DNA of 64,000 bases from a beta proteobacterium AAP99. Lineage in GTDB: Bacteria; Pseudomonadota; Gammaproteobacteria; Burkholderiales; Burkholderiaceae_C. The stretch covers positions 1 to 64,000 of the forward strand of contig LJIA01000007.1 of NCBI GenBank assembly GCA_001295775.1, in the 5' to 3' direction. The position numbers were made by a program, and so were the translations under genes. Shown here piece after piece: positions 42,388-51,175 of the stretch. The first letter of the stretch is position 1. Each line of letters starts with the position of its first letter. The notes under the pieces were generated by a model, which was given only the letters and a program-made list of their open reading frames with translations, did not search any database and was not told the DNA's origin.

Positions 42388-43257
42388 ATGGCGAACGTTC
42401 AAGCAGGCAAGGCGCCGTATTACTTCGTGCCGAGCCTCTCGCGGCACCCGGCCATGGCGGCGGTCTCGCTGCTGCTGTGGGGTTTGGGCATGGCAGCGTG
42501 GGTCAACAAGATGACCCCGCTGGGCCCGGTGCTGGTCTTCGGCGGCCTGGCGATGTTCCTGTTCGTGCTGTACCAATGGTTCGGCGACGCGATCAGTGAA
42601 TCCGAAGGCGGCATGTACAGCCGCCGCGTGGACGCCTCCTACCGCTGGAGCATGAGCTGGTTCATCTTCAGCGAAGTGATGTTCTTCGCGGCCTTCTTCG
42701 GTGCCCTGTTCTATGCCCGCGGCATCACCATGCCCTGGCTGGCCGACCCGGACTACTCCGGTATCCTCTGGCCGGACTTCCGCGCCGTGTGGCCGAACGC
42801 CGGCCCGCAGGGTTCGGTGGAGCCCTTCACCACGATGGGCCCGCTGTGGATTCCGACCATCAACACCGCGCTGCTGCTGACTTCGGGCCTGACGCTGACC
42901 ATCGCGCACCACGCGCTGGTCGTGGGCAACCGCAGCAAGACCATGTTCTGGCTGGCCGCCACCGTGATCCTCGGCGCCGTGTTCATGGGCTTCCAGGCCT
43001 ACGAGTACATCCACGCCTACAGCGACCTGAACCTCAAGCTCACCTCGGGCATCTACGGCTCCACCTTCTTCATGCTCACGGGCTTCCACGGCTTCCACGT
43101 GACCATGGGTGCGATCATGCTGTCGGTGGTGCTGTACCGCCTCTGGAAGGGCCACTTCACCAAGGAGCATCACTTCGCATTCGAAGGCGCCGCCTGGTAC
43201 TGGCACTTCGTGGATGTGGTGTGGCTCGGCCTGTACGTGCTGGTCTACTGGATGTGA
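42388..43257 (+). CDS. coxC: Cytochrome c oxidase subunit III
   Basis: Subunit III stabilises the proton-pumping core. The 289-aa product has seven membrane helices, YYFVPSLSRHPAMAAVSLLL at the start, the conserved SWFIFSEVMFFAAFFGALFY, a loop with WPDFRAVWP, LLLTSGLTLTIAHHAL, LTGFHGFHVTMGAIML and the terminal WYWHFVDVVWLGLYVLVYW. The ATG at 42388 has GGAGAA ahead. It ends the plus-strand cox operon at a strong terminator. Confidence 0.97.
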   Translation: MANVQAGKAPYYFVPSLSRHPAMAAVSLLLWGLGMAAWVNKMTPLGPVLVFGGLAMFLFVLYQWFGDAISESEGGMYSRRVDASYRWSMSWFIFSEVMFFAAFFGALFYARGITMPWLADPDYSGILWPDFRAVWPNAGPQGSVEPFTTMGPLWIPTINTALLLTSGLTLTIAHHALVVGNRSKTMFWLAATVILGAVFMGFQAYEYIHAYSDLNLKLTSGIYGSTFFMLTGFHGFHVTMGAIMLSVVLYRLWKGHFTKEHHFAFEGAAWYWHFVDVVWLGLYVLVYWM

Positions 43258-43292
43258 TGTTGCACGGGCTGAGCCCTGTGCTCAGCCCCAAG

Positions 43293-43327
43293 AAAAAAGC
43301 CGCACCTCGAGTTGTGCGGCTTTTTTC
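43293..43327. terminator. Bidirectional terminator between coxC and DUF2909
   Basis: AAAAAAGCCGCAC (43293-43305) pairs with GTGCGGCTTTTTT (43314-43326) around CTCGAGTT. With A-run on the left and T-run on the right it can serve both converging genes. Confidence 0.9.
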
Positions 43328-43371
43328 TTGTCGGCGGCAAGGCCGCGCTGGCAGCAGGGCTTCTTTGCGCC

Positions 43372-43584
43372 CTACTGCACCGGCACCCGGATGCCGGTGG
43401 GCTGGATCCAGCCCATCCACCACGCAAACAGGATGAAGCTGAACAGCGCGATCGACAGACCGATGCGCCAGCTCAGTGCCCGCACCATCTGATGCGCCTC
43501 GCCCTTGCGGCGCAGCATGAAGAGCCCGGCCGATGCGAGGCTGGCCAGAATGCCGATGAAGGCCAGCAGTACCAGGAATTTCAT
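43372..43584 (-). CDS. DUF2909-type twin transmembrane protein
   Basis: A 70-aa protein with two membrane helices (FLVLLAFIGILASLASAGLF and LSIALFSFILFAWWMGWI) joined by a basic loop RRKGEAHQMVRALSWR. This matches the small DUF2909/twin-TM family found beside SURF1 in beta-proteobacteria. CGGAG lies upstream of the ATG at 43584. Its start codon shares bases with that of SURF1 on the other strand. Confidence 0.85.
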   Translation of the reverse strand: MKFLVLLAFIGILASLASAGLFMLRRKGEAHQMVRALSWRIGLSIALFSFILFAWWMGWIQPTGIRVPVQ

Positions 43585-44386
43585 GCCCACTCCGATCACA
43601 GAAGCCCGCGATTCTACGGCGCAGCCTCCCGCGCGGGCTCGCTCGCGCCTGGGCCTGCGCTACTGGGTCGCTGTGCTGGCGGGCCTGGGCATGATCGCGC
43701 TCGCGCTCTGGGCCGCGAGCTGGCAGGGCGATCGTGCCGAGTACAAGCGCGCTCTGGCACAGGCCATGGACGCTGCGACGGCGGCCGCACCGCTCGATCT
43801 GGACCGCGACCTGCCTGCCGAGGCCGACGAGCACCGCACCGCCCGCATGACCGCCACCTGGCTGCCGCACCTGGCTGTGTACCTGGACAACCGCACGCTG
43901 GACGGCCGGGTGGGGCGCATCGTGCTCATGCCTGCGCGTACCGCGAGTGGCCAGTACCTGCTGGTGAATCGCGGCTGGGTGCCGCAGGGCGCAGGCCACC
44001 GGACCCAGCTGCCCGTCGTCACCACGCCCAGCGAACCGGTCTTCATCGAAGGGCGTCTGGCGCGAGACGTGCCTGCGTTCTCGCGCCGCGGCGACGCCTA
44101 TCCCGGCCCGCTGCCTGCACTCTGGCCCAACTTCGACTGGGCTGCTTGGCAGGCACTGAGCGGTCTCTCGAGTGCGCAGTGGGTGCTTGTGCAAACTTCT
44201 CCCGCCCGCAGCGGTCAGTCTGCAAACGCACAAGCCCTCGATGACGGGTTGGTGCGCCGCTGGACCCCGCCGCAGACCGACATTGCCAAGCATCAGGGCT
44301 ACCGCTTCCAGTGGTTTGCCATCGCCCTGCTGGCCTTCGGCCTCACACTCTTCTTCGGACTCAAGCCTTGGATCAGGCGCCCATGA
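43583..44386 (+). CDS. SURF1-family cytochrome oxidase assembly protein
   Basis: SURF1 supports heme a insertion into subunit I. The 267-aa product has an N-terminal membrane helix (YWVAVLAGLGMIALALWAA), a periplasmic domain with ATWLPHLAVYLDNRTLDGRV and YLLVNRGWVPQGAG, and a C-terminal helix (FQWFAIALLAFGLTLFFGL), the standard SURF1 layout. The ATG at 43583 has AGGAA 6 nt ahead and overlaps the divergent DUF2909 ATG within one CATG. The next gene overlaps its stop by 4 nt. Confidence 0.92.
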   Translation: MPTPITEARDSTAQPPARARSRLGLRYWVAVLAGLGMIALALWAASWQGDRAEYKRALAQAMDAATAAAPLDLDRDLPAEADEHRTARMTATWLPHLAVYLDNRTLDGRVGRIVLMPARTASGQYLLVNRGWVPQGAGHRTQLPVVTTPSEPVFIEGRLARDVPAFSRRGDAYPGPLPALWPNFDWAAWQALSGLSSAQWVLVQTSPARSGQSANAQALDDGLVRRWTPPQTDIAKHQGYRFQWFAIALLAFGLTLFFGLKPWIRRP

Positions 44387-45000
44387 CCGCACCCACCTCC
44401 ACGACCCCCGACAACACCCACCCCACCCAGCAGGAGACCAAGCGTTCGTTGCTTGCGCTCTGGGGCGTGCTCGCCGTCTGCGCCGCGCCGGTCATCGCCG
44501 CATTCGTTGTGTACTTCTTCTTCAAGCCCGAGGGCGGCAAGACCCAGAACGGCGAACTGCTGGGCCAGATCGCCGCGCCGCTGATCGGTGGGCAGACACT
44601 TGAAGGCAAGCCCTTCGAGTTCAAGGATCTGCGCGGCCAGTGGATCATCCTGACCGTTGGCCCGAGCGCCTGTGGCGAGCCCTGTGCCAAGCACCTGTGG
44701 GAGATGCGCCAGATCCGTACCTCGCTGGGCAAGAAGCGCGACAAGGTCGACCGGGTCTGGCTTGTCACCGACAACGCGCCGATTGATATTCCTCTGCTCA
44801 AGCAGCACGAGAACCTGATCGTCGTGCGCACCGACCCCGCCAAGCTGCAGAGCTGGCTGGGTGACCCCGCCGGCTGGGATGGGCGCACCTGGTTCATCGA
44901 CTGGAAGGGCGACCTGATGATGACCTACCGCCCCGGTCAGGACCCGATGGAGATCCGCAAGGATCTGGGCAAGCTGCTGCACTTCAATACCGCGCGGTGA
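44383..45000 (+). CDS. Sco/thioredoxin-fold membrane protein
   Basis: The 205-aa product has an N-terminal membrane helix (LLALWGVLAVCAAPVIAAFV) and a periplasmic thioredoxin-like domain with CGEPC (C97, C101) after WIILTVGPSA, spaced as the CxxxC of Sco proteins. The copper-binding histidine found in true Sco1 (DH before the last strand) is not evident; that place reads TWFIDWKGD. It may therefore be a thiol reductase for oxidase assembly rather than a copper donor. It overlaps SURF1 by 4 nt. Confidence 0.8.
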   Translation: MTAPTSTTPDNTHPTQQETKRSLLALWGVLAVCAAPVIAAFVVYFFFKPEGGKTQNGELLGQIAAPLIGGQTLEGKPFEFKDLRGQWIILTVGPSACGEPCAKHLWEMRQIRTSLGKKRDKVDRVWLVTDNAPIDIPLLKQHENLIVVRTDPAKLQSWLGDPAGWDGRTWFIDWKGDLMMTYRPGQDPMEIRKDLGKLLHFNTAR

Positions 45001-45007
45001 TCGCGCG

Positions 45008-45150
45008 ATGACGGAATGACGAAATGACTTCGGTGCTGCGCACCTCAATGACTCAACATCCGGCGCGCGCTGCGGCGACGACGCCCAAGCGGCGAGCCTG
45101 CCGGGTCATTTCGTCATTGAAGCCGCGCAGCGGCGAAGTCATTCCGTCAT
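45008..45150. repeat. Large nested palindrome between Sco-like gene and ctaA
   Basis: ATGACGGAATGAC (45008-45020) is inverted at 45138-45150, and AATGACGAAATGAC (45015-45028) is inverted at 45105-45118. The units are near-copies of each other, so the 143-bp element is both palindromic and internally repeated, with GC-rich sequence between. It fills the 187-bp gap before ctaA and contains no gene. Confidence 0.75.
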
Positions 45151-45187
45151 TGCAGCCGCGTAGCTAGACCAACACGCAACCCAAAGC

Positions 45188-46330
45188 ATGAAGATCACCG
45201 AAGTCATCCAGCTCCTGTTCATCGGCGCCACCGTGGCGCTGATTCCGCTGTCCATCCTGTGGTTCAGCAAGAGCGCCAAGACCACGCAGCAGCGCTTTGC
45301 CAAGCTCGTGGCCATCACCCTGTTCTTCACGCTGGACCTGATCATGTTCGGCGCCTTCACGCGCCTGACGGACTCCGGCCTGGGCTGCCCGGACTGGCCC
45401 GGCTGCTACGGCGCCGAAAGTCCCTTCTCCGCAGCCAAGCACATTGCCGAGGCCTACGCCGCGCAGCCCACCGGACCGGTGAGCTTCTCCAAGGCCTGGA
45501 TCGAGATGCTGCACCGCTACTTTGCCAAGGCGCTGGGGCTGCTGTTCATCATCATCATGGTCTGGGCCTGGGTGAAGCGCCGCGAACTGAAGCAAAGCCC
45601 CGCCCTGCCCACGCTGTTGTTCTTTGGCGTGTGCCTGCAGGGTGCGTTCGGCGCCTGGACGGTCACGCTCAAGCTCATGCCCATCATCGTCACCATCCAC
45701 CTGCTGGGCGGCAACCTGCTGCTGGCGGTCACGGCCTGGCTGTGGGAGCGGCAGAAGCCCATTCAAAGCATCAGTGCGCCAACCGCGCGCTTGCTGCCCT
45801 ATGCCTGGTTTGCGCTGGTCATCCTGTTCATGCAGATCGCACTGGGCGGCTGGGTGAGCACAAACTACGCCGCGCTGGCCTGCCTGGACTTCCCGTTGTG
45901 TCAGGGCAAGGTCATCCCGCCCATGGACTTTGCCAACGCCTACACACTCTGGCGTGATCTGGGCGAGACCGGCGCCGGCACCGCCATTCCCTTCCAGGCA
46001 CTCACCGCCATCCATTGGGTGCACCGCAACTTCGCGTTCTTCGTGTTTGCGGTGATGGGCTATCTGGCCTGGCGCACCTGGAAGGAACCGGCGCTGCGCA
46101 CCTTGTCTGCCTGGATCGTCGGCATGCTGGCCTGGCAGCTCGTCACCGGCCTGACCAACATCTTCATGCAGTGGCCTCTGCCTGTGGCGCTGGTGCACAA
46201 CGGTGGCGCGGCGGTGCTGGTGCTCGTGACCACGCTGCTGGTGGCGCGCATGCAGATCGCGGCGCGAGCGGGAGCGCCGGCAAGCGTCGATAATCCCGCG
46301 TCTGCGCCCGCCCGGCCCGCGGCGGTGTAG
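45188..46330 (+). CDS. ctaA: Heme A synthase CtaA (Cox15)
   Basis: CtaA oxidises heme O to heme A. The 380-aa product has about eight membrane helices and the conserved [73 protein letters not shown] and [14 protein letters not shown]. The paired histidines in these helices are the heme ligands. It is preceded by a palindromic repeat and followed by ctaB after 8 nt. Confidence 0.96.
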   Translation: MKITEVIQLLFIGATVALIPLSILWFSKSAKTTQQRFAKLVAITLFFTLDLIMFGAFTRLTDSGLGCPDWPGCYGAESPFSAAKHIAEAYAAQPTGPVSFSKAWIEMLHRYFAKALGLLFIIIMVWAWVKRRELKQSPALPTLLFFGVCLQGAFGAWTVTLKLMPIIVTIHLLGGNLLLAVTAWLWERQKPIQSISAPTARLLPYAWFALVILFMQIALGGWVSTNYAALACLDFPLCQGKVIPPMDFANAYTLWRDLGETGAGTAIPFQALTAIHWVHRNFAFFVFAVMGYLAWRTWKEPALRTLSAWIVGMLAWQLVTGLTNIFMQWPLPVALVHNGGAAVLVLVTTLLVARMQIAARAGAPASVDNPASAPARPAAV

Positions 46331-46338
46331 TGAGCTCC

Positions 46339-47292
46339 ATGAAATCCACCCCGACCACCCCCGACGCCAGCGCTGAGGTACACGCGCCCGCCGCAGCTCA
46401 GTCCGCCGCAGTTCGGCCTGCAGCTGTGCGCATGAGCCGCACGGCGCAGTACTGGGCGCTGACCAAGCCGCGCGTGACGCAGCTGGCGGTGTTCTGCGCG
46501 GTGATCGGCATGTTCCTCGCCGCGGACACCCTGCCGCCCTGGCAGCCGGTGCTCTGGGGCTCGATCGGCATCTGGCTGCTGGCCGGCGCCGCGTTTGCCA
46601 TGAACTGCCTGATCGAGCGCGAGGTGGACGCCCGCATGCGCCGCACCGCCTGGCGCCCGAGCGCGCAGGGCGAGCTGAACGGCTTGCAGATCAGTCTGTT
46701 TGCTGCCGTGATCGGCGGGGCGGGCTTTGCCATCCTCTACGGCCTCGTGAACCCGCTCACGGCCTGGATGACGCTGGCCACCTTCCTGGGCTATGCGGTC
46801 ATCTACACGATTCTGCTCAAGCCCAACACGCCGCAGAACATCGTCATCGGCGGCCTGTCGGGCGCCATGCCGCCCGCCCTGGGCTGGGCCGCGGTGGCGG
46901 GTGATGTGCCGGCCATTGCCTGGGTGCTGGTGCTGATCATCTTCGTCTGGACGCCGCCGCACTTCTGGGCCCTGGCCCTGTACCGCGTGGAGGACTACAA
47001 GCAGAGCGGGTTGCCGATGCTGCCCGTCACGCATGGCGTCAAGCTCACGCTGCAGCACATCTTTCTCTACACCATCATCCTGCTGGCCACCACGCTGCTG
47101 CCCTTTGCCATGCGCTTCTCCGGCTGGATCTATCTGGCCAGCGCAGTGGTGCTGGGGCTGATGTTCATGGCCTATGCCTGGCGGCTGATGCGCAATTACA
47201 GCGACGCACTCGCCAAGCGCACCTTCCGCTTCTCCATTCTCTATCTGGCCCTGCTGTTCACCGCACTGCTGGCCGACCACTGGATTCTCTGA
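46339..47292 (+). CDS. ctaB: Protoheme IX farnesyltransferase CtaB (Cox10)
   Basis: CtaB adds a farnesyl group to heme B to give heme O. The 317-aa product is a UbiA-type membrane enzyme with the prenyl-binding [19 protein letters not shown] motif, [20 protein letters not shown] and the second aspartate-region [21 protein letters not shown] use the ATG at 46339; a GTG at 46330 overlapping the ctaA stop is an alternative. It shares its last base with the sco1 start. Confidence 0.96.
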   Translation: MKSTPTTPDASAEVHAPAAAQSAAVRPAAVRMSRTAQYWALTKPRVTQLAVFCAVIGMFLAADTLPPWQPVLWGSIGIWLLAGAAFAMNCLIEREVDARMRRTAWRPSAQGELNGLQISLFAAVIGGAGFAILYGLVNPLTAWMTLATFLGYAVIYTILLKPNTPQNIVIGGLSGAMPPALGWAAVAGDVPAIAWVLVLIIFVWTPPHFWALALYRVEDYKQSGLPMLPVTHGVKLTLQHIFLYTIILLATTLLPFAMRFSGWIYLASAVVLGLMFMAYAWRLMRNYSDALAKRTFRFSILYLALLFTALLADHWIL

Positions 47293-47879
47293 TGCTGCGC
47301 CGTACCGTTCTTGCCGCCTCTCTGCTCACGTTGCTCGCAGCCTGCGGCCCGACCAAGCAGAGCTTCAACAACACCGACATCACCGGCAGCACCGTCGGCG
47401 GCAACTTCTCGCTGATCGACCACACCGGCGCGCCGCGGACGCTTGCGGACTACAAGGGCAAGGTGGTGGCCATCTTCTTCGGCTTCACCCGCTGCCCGGA
47501 CATCTGCCCGACCAACATGCTGGAGTGGGCCGAGATCATGAAGCAGCTCGGGCCGGACGCCGACCGCGTGCAGGTGCTCTTCGTCACCGTGGACCCGGAG
47601 CGCGATACCCAGCAGGTGCTGGCCGGCTACGTGCCCGCCTTCGACAAGCGCTTCGTCGGCCTCTACGCCAAGGACGCCGCCGCCACCAAGGCCGTGGCGG
47701 ACACCTTCAAGGTGTTCTACGCCAAGTCCGGCGACACCAGCGGCATGAACTACACCATCGACCACACCGCCGCCAGCTACGTGCTGGACCCCACCGGCAA
47801 GCCGCGCCTGTACGTCAAGCACGGCCAGGCGAACGTGGACAAGACCGTGGCGGACATTCGCACCTTGCTCAAGGGCTGA
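47292..47879 (+). CDS. Copper chaperone Sco1/SenC
   Basis: Sco1 loads or reduces the CuA site of subunit II. The 195-aa product is a lipoprotein (lipobox LAAC, C18) with a thioredoxin fold bearing CPDIC (C68, C72) and H158 in TIDHTAASYVLDP, the full Sco copper ligand set. VTVDPERDTQQVLAGYV is also family-typical. It overlaps ctaB by one base. It ends the heme/assembly cluster. Confidence 0.94.
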   Translation: MLRRTVLAASLLTLLAACGPTKQSFNNTDITGSTVGGNFSLIDHTGAPRTLADYKGKVVAIFFGFTRCPDICPTNMLEWAEIMKQLGPDADRVQVLFVTVDPERDTQQVLAGYVPAFDKRFVGLYAKDAAATKAVADTFKVFYAKSGDTSGMNYTIDHTAASYVLDPTGKPRLYVKHGQANVDKTVADIRTLLKG

Positions 47880-47968
47880 GCGGGCAGCGCGCCGCGATTG
47901 GCAGGCACCAGACAGGGTGTTTGACCGATCTTTGGCCGAATTTGTTCTATTTCGGAAATCTCGTTGTC

Positions 47969-47983
47969 GGCTTTCCGCGCATC
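47969..47983 (+). repeat. Dispersed CTTTCCGC repeat core, 47.9-kb copy
   Basis: GGCTTTCCGCGCATC, flanked by GGCCGAA 40 nt before and TTGTCCGAAA 30 nt after. The same flanks occur around the 58.6-kb copy. It lies between the converging sco1 and acetyltransferase genes. Confidence 0.55.
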
Positions 47984-48038
47984 TGGTGCGGAAATCGGCA
48001 TGATTTCATTGTCCGAAATTCCGTCCGAGTTTGATTGA

Positions 48039-48569
48039 TCAGTGTGTGCCGTCGGGCGGCGTCCATTGCATGAACAGCCGCTCCGGCGTCTCGCCCACCA
48101 CCTCAAAGCCATGCCGCCGGTACAGCGCCTGCGCCCCGGTGTTCACACGCAGCACTCGCAAATACAGCGGCTTGCCCAGCGCCGCGGCGTCTGCCATCAC
48201 TCCGCGCAGCACTGCACTGCCCACGCCCTGGCCACGAAACGGCGCCAGCAGATAGAGCTTCACCAGCCACAGGTGCTCCGGCAGGTCTTCCACCGCCAGC
48301 AGGCCGGCGGGCACCCAGTGTGTACCCACGTGCGCTCTCACGTCAGCCACTGCCCCCGCCAGCGCCGCATCTGCCGGTGAGCCGGTGCTCACCTCAATGA
48401 TCCGGTGCGTCGCCGGCGTGAAGTTCGCCTCGTGCTTCGCGCGCTGCTCGGCCGCGTCCCAACGCCCCCAGGTCGCCTCCACGTAGCCGCGCATGGCGTC
48501 TTCGGTGATCGCGTAGGTCAGGTCGACATCGGCGGCGGTGGCGGCGCGGAGGTCAAAGGGGCGTTGCAT
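48039..48569 (-). CDS. GNAT-family N-acetyltransferase
   Basis: The 176-aa product has the acetyl-CoA loop in LVKLYLLAPFRGQGVGSAVL (R/QxxGxG/A), followed by LYLRVLRVNTGAQALYRRHG, the C-terminal GNAT signature, and an N-terminal FDLRAATAADVDLTYAITED. The substrate is not predictable. It is alone on the minus strand and converges with sco1. Confidence 0.85.
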   Translation of the reverse strand: MQRPFDLRAATAADVDLTYAITEDAMRGYVEATWGRWDAAEQRAKHEANFTPATHRIIEVSTGSPADAALAGAVADVRAHVGTHWVPAGLLAVEDLPEHLWLVKLYLLAPFRGQGVGSAVLRGVMADAAALGKPLYLRVLRVNTGAQALYRRHGFEVVGETPERLFMQWTPPDGTH

Positions 48570-48689
48570 GGCTGTGCAGTGTGCATTGCGAGGCGCGCCC
48601 GCGCCAGATTGACCGCCGGATCAGCGCAGAGCAGCTTCAGGCCTGCCCCCGATGTGGAGAGCCCCACCAAACCTCGCGTTGAATAGCTG

Positions 48690-48760
48690 GATCAAGCATT
48701 CAAGCGCCTCTCCAGCCCAAATCGCCCGGAAACCCGCACCAGACAAGCGGAAAGCCATTC
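48690..48760 (-). repeat. Dispersed CTTTCCGCTTGTC repeat, 48.7-kb copy
   Basis: On the minus strand GGCTTTCCGCTTGTCTGG (near 48755-48738) runs to GATTTGGGCTGGAGAGGCGC, matching the 13.2- and 19.1-kb copies over about 60 bp. It occupies much of the 341-bp gap 48570-48910; the remainder holds no evident gene and presumably the promoter of the next one. Confidence 0.65.
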
Positions 48761-48910
48761 CGAACGACCTGAAAACCCCACGTCCGACCGATCCATCCAG
48801 ACGCCCGGACGTCCGATCCGACCGCTTCGGACGAGATTCCGGGCGGGATTGCGCACAGTGCGTCCATCGGCAGCGCCAGCCCGGCGGGCCGTTCACCAAG
48901 GAGCACTCTC

Positions 48911-49513
48911 ATGCAAACCAAGCAACTCACCATCACCCAACTGATCGCAACCGCCGCCCTCGCGCTGGCTTCCACGGCCGGCACGGCGCAGGCCAAGGAC
49001 GCCGACGCCTGGTACGCCGGCGTGGATCTGGGCGCCGCCCGCCTGAATATCGACTGCACCGGCACCAGCAGCTGCGACAAGACGGGCACAACCAGCCGCC
49101 TGACCTTGGGCAAGCGCATCAACGAGCGCTTCTCCGTCGAAGGCAGCTACATCGACCTGCGTGGCGTGAAGGCGTCGATCTCGGACCCGCTGTTCGGCTC
49201 GGCCACCGGCAAGTTCAAGAGCACGGGCTTTGAGCTGGCGGGCCTGGTGCACACGCCGCAGACCAACGGCTTCTCCGGCTACGCCAAGCTGGGTGTCGCC
49301 TCCATGAAGTCCACCGGCACGGTGAGTGTGCCCGGCTTCGGCAGCGACAGCACCTCCGAGCGCAAGACGACGCCGGTCGTCGGTCTGGGCGTGAACTACC
49401 AGCTCAGCCCGCAACTGGCGCTGACGGCCGGCTACGACTGGCGCCGCCTGTCGCTGGATGGCGAGAAGGAAACCGCACACGGCCTGACCGCCGGCGCCCG
49501 CTTTAGCTTCTGA
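48911..49513 (+). CDS. Outer-membrane beta-barrel protein (OmpA/OmpW-like fold)
   Basis: The 200-aa precursor has a signal peptide (cleavage after GTAQA), then YAGVDLGAARLNID and a series of alternating amphipathic strands ending RFSF, the C-terminal aromatic typical of barrels. Segments such as RINERFSVEGSYIDLRGVKA and GLGVNYQLSPQLALTAGYDW match the eight-stranded outer-membrane beta-barrel domain. CAAGGAG lies before the ATG. A cysteine pair (IDCTGTSSCD) occurs in the first loop. Function unknown. Confidence 0.8.
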   Translation: MQTKQLTITQLIATAALALASTAGTAQAKDADAWYAGVDLGAARLNIDCTGTSSCDKTGTTSRLTLGKRINERFSVEGSYIDLRGVKASISDPLFGSATGKFKSTGFELAGLVHTPQTNGFSGYAKLGVASMKSTGTVSVPGFGSDSTSERKTTPVVGLGVNYQLSPQLALTAGYDWRRLSLDGEKETAHGLTAGARFSF

Positions 49514-49701
49514 TGGATGCACGAGGTCGCCGCGACCGGTGCGGGGTGCGAGCCTCGCGCCGGCCGGCGGACCCTGCGGACCCAGACTCACCTGAACGCC
49601 ACCCGACGTCCACCCCAAAGTCGCCGCGCTGCCGCAGTTCAAACCCCGCTTTCCGCGCTTGAACCGGCTGCCGCTTTCCCACTGAATTGAAGGAGCCCAC
49701 C

Positions 49702-50250
49702 ATGCGCTCGATCCGTACCCGTTCTGCCCTGGCGCTGCTTGCGGCCGCAGGGATTGTGTTCACCACCGGCTGCACGACGATGCCCGCCAACGATCAATAC
49801 ACCCGCCACGAGCTCATGCAGCGCCAGACCGAGGAGGCCGGTACCATCCTCGCCCTGCGGCATGTGCGCATCCAGGGCGAGAACAGCGGCGTCGGCGCGC
49901 TGGTCGGTGCATCGGCCGGGGGCGGGCTGGGCAGCGGCATCGGCAAGGGGCGCGGCGCGAGCATCAATGCCGGCCTGTTCGGCATCGCTGGGGCCATCGT
50001 CGGCGGCGTGGTCGAAGACCGCATGAACCAGCGCGACGCCACGGAGCTGTCGGTGCGCATGGACACCGGCACGACCTTCTCGGTGGTGGTGCCGGGCAAG
50101 CTGAACTTCGCCATCGGCGAGCCGGTGCGCGTGCTCAGCGGCAAGGGTTACACCCGCGTGGTCTCGGCCCTGCCCGCACAACCGGCCGTGGCGGTGGCGA
50201 GCACGGTGACGCCCGCCGCGAGCACGGCCGCCACGCCTGCGGCGCAGTGA
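49702..50250 (+). CDS. Glycine-zipper outer-membrane lipoprotein (SlyB/Pcp type)
   Basis: The 182-aa precursor has lipobox TTGC (C24). The middle contains GALVGASAGGGLGSGIGKG and FGIAGAIVGGVVEDRMNQRD, a glycine-zipper pair as in SlyB/Pcp lipoproteins, then a soluble SH3-like domain (ELSVRMDTGTTFSVVV, FAIGEPVRVLSGKGYTRV). AAGGAG precedes the ATG. It lies in a four-gene run with a barrel protein, another lipoprotein and an AraC regulator. The 188-bp gap upstream has a weak CTTTCCGCGCTTG match at 49648-49661. Confidence 0.8.
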   Translation: MRSIRTRSALALLAAAGIVFTTGCTTMPANDQYTRHELMQRQTEEAGTILALRHVRIQGENSGVGALVGASAGGGLGSGIGKGRGASINAGLFGIAGAIVGGVVEDRMNQRDATELSVRMDTGTTFSVVVPGKLNFAIGEPVRVLSGKGYTRVVSALPAQPAVAVASTVTPAASTAATPAAQ

Positions 50251-50305
50251 GATCGACGCGCGGCCAGTCCCAGGAACAACAGCCAGCAAAGAGGGAGTGC
50301 AAGGC

Positions 50306-51136
50306 ATGAATGGTTTGTCGAACCCGCCGGGAACGCGCCGTGCGCCGGCGCTGCTGGCGCCGGGTCTGGTGCTGAGTGCGGTGCTCGTACTGGCAGCTTG
50401 CGGCACCACGCCATTGGTGCCCAACGGCGCCGGCATGCAGCCGATCACCGTGCCGGAGGAGAACTACGCGCTGTTCGAGGTCGAGATCACCGAGCCCGGC
50501 CTGTATGCGCTGCAGGTGGTGGACCTCGACCCCGCCGCCTCGCAGCGCCGCGTGGCGCGGGCCTCCAATCTGGCGCGCATCGCCGGTGGGCTCGAGGGTG
50601 GGCTGAACGGCGGCCTGGCCAAGACCACGCGCGCCAGCATCGGCACCGACAGCTTTGATGCCTTTGCCGGCGTGATCTGGTCGGTCTACGGGCGCAAGAG
50701 CGCCACACCGCCCGCAGCCAACCCGGCGGGTGCACCCGCGGGTTCGCCCCCCCGCTCGCCGGCCGCCCCTGTGTCGGGTACCACTGCGCTTGCACAGGCC
50801 ACCGCGCCCGCGACCGCCGCAAGCGGCGGCAGCGCACCCGCCGCCACCGACCTGGGCCCGCGCCTGATGCAGTCCACAGAGCGCCCGCTGTCGGAAACCG
50901 GCAAGCGCGCGCCGGAACGTGCGCGGCTGGAGCCCGGCCGCTACGTGATCCGCGTGGCCACCGGCTACGGCACCGTGCGCACGCAGGCGGATCGCGTCGA
51001 GGTCGGCCTCGTGCGCCTGGCCGACGGCACCAGCATCCCGGCAGGCGACCGCGTGACCGCCGTGCCGGTGCAGCGTGCCGGGTCGACCGCGACGGCCTCG
51101 CCCGCACCCGCAACCCCGCCCGCGCCGCAGCGCTGA
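50306..51136 (+). CDS. Lipoprotein of unknown function
   Basis: The 276-aa precursor has a lipobox LAAC at C32. The mature protein begins with a compact domain (PEENYALFEVEITEPGLYAL and QVVDLDPAASQRRVARASN), then a Gly-rich stretch, a long Ala/Pro/Ser linker (about 130-195), and a second domain with LEPGRYVIRVATGYGTVRTQ. I recognise no family. It starts 55 nt after the glycine-zipper lipoprotein, and the AraC-type gene follows after 39 nt, so the three are probably co-expressed. GAGGGAG lies near the ATG at 50306. Confidence 0.7.
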   Translation: MNGLSNPPGTRRAPALLAPGLVLSAVLVLAACGTTPLVPNGAGMQPITVPEENYALFEVEITEPGLYALQVVDLDPAASQRRVARASNLARIAGGLEGGLNGGLAKTTRASIGTDSFDAFAGVIWSVYGRKSATPPAANPAGAPAGSPPRSPAAPVSGTTALAQATAPATAASGGSAPAATDLGPRLMQSTERPLSETGKRAPERARLEPGRYVIRVATGYGTVRTQADRVEVGLVRLADGTSIPAGDRVTAVPVQRAGSTATASPAPATPPAPQR

Positions 51137-51175
51137 GCCGCGGCCCACGGTCCACGGCCTTCTGCCACAGCTGCC

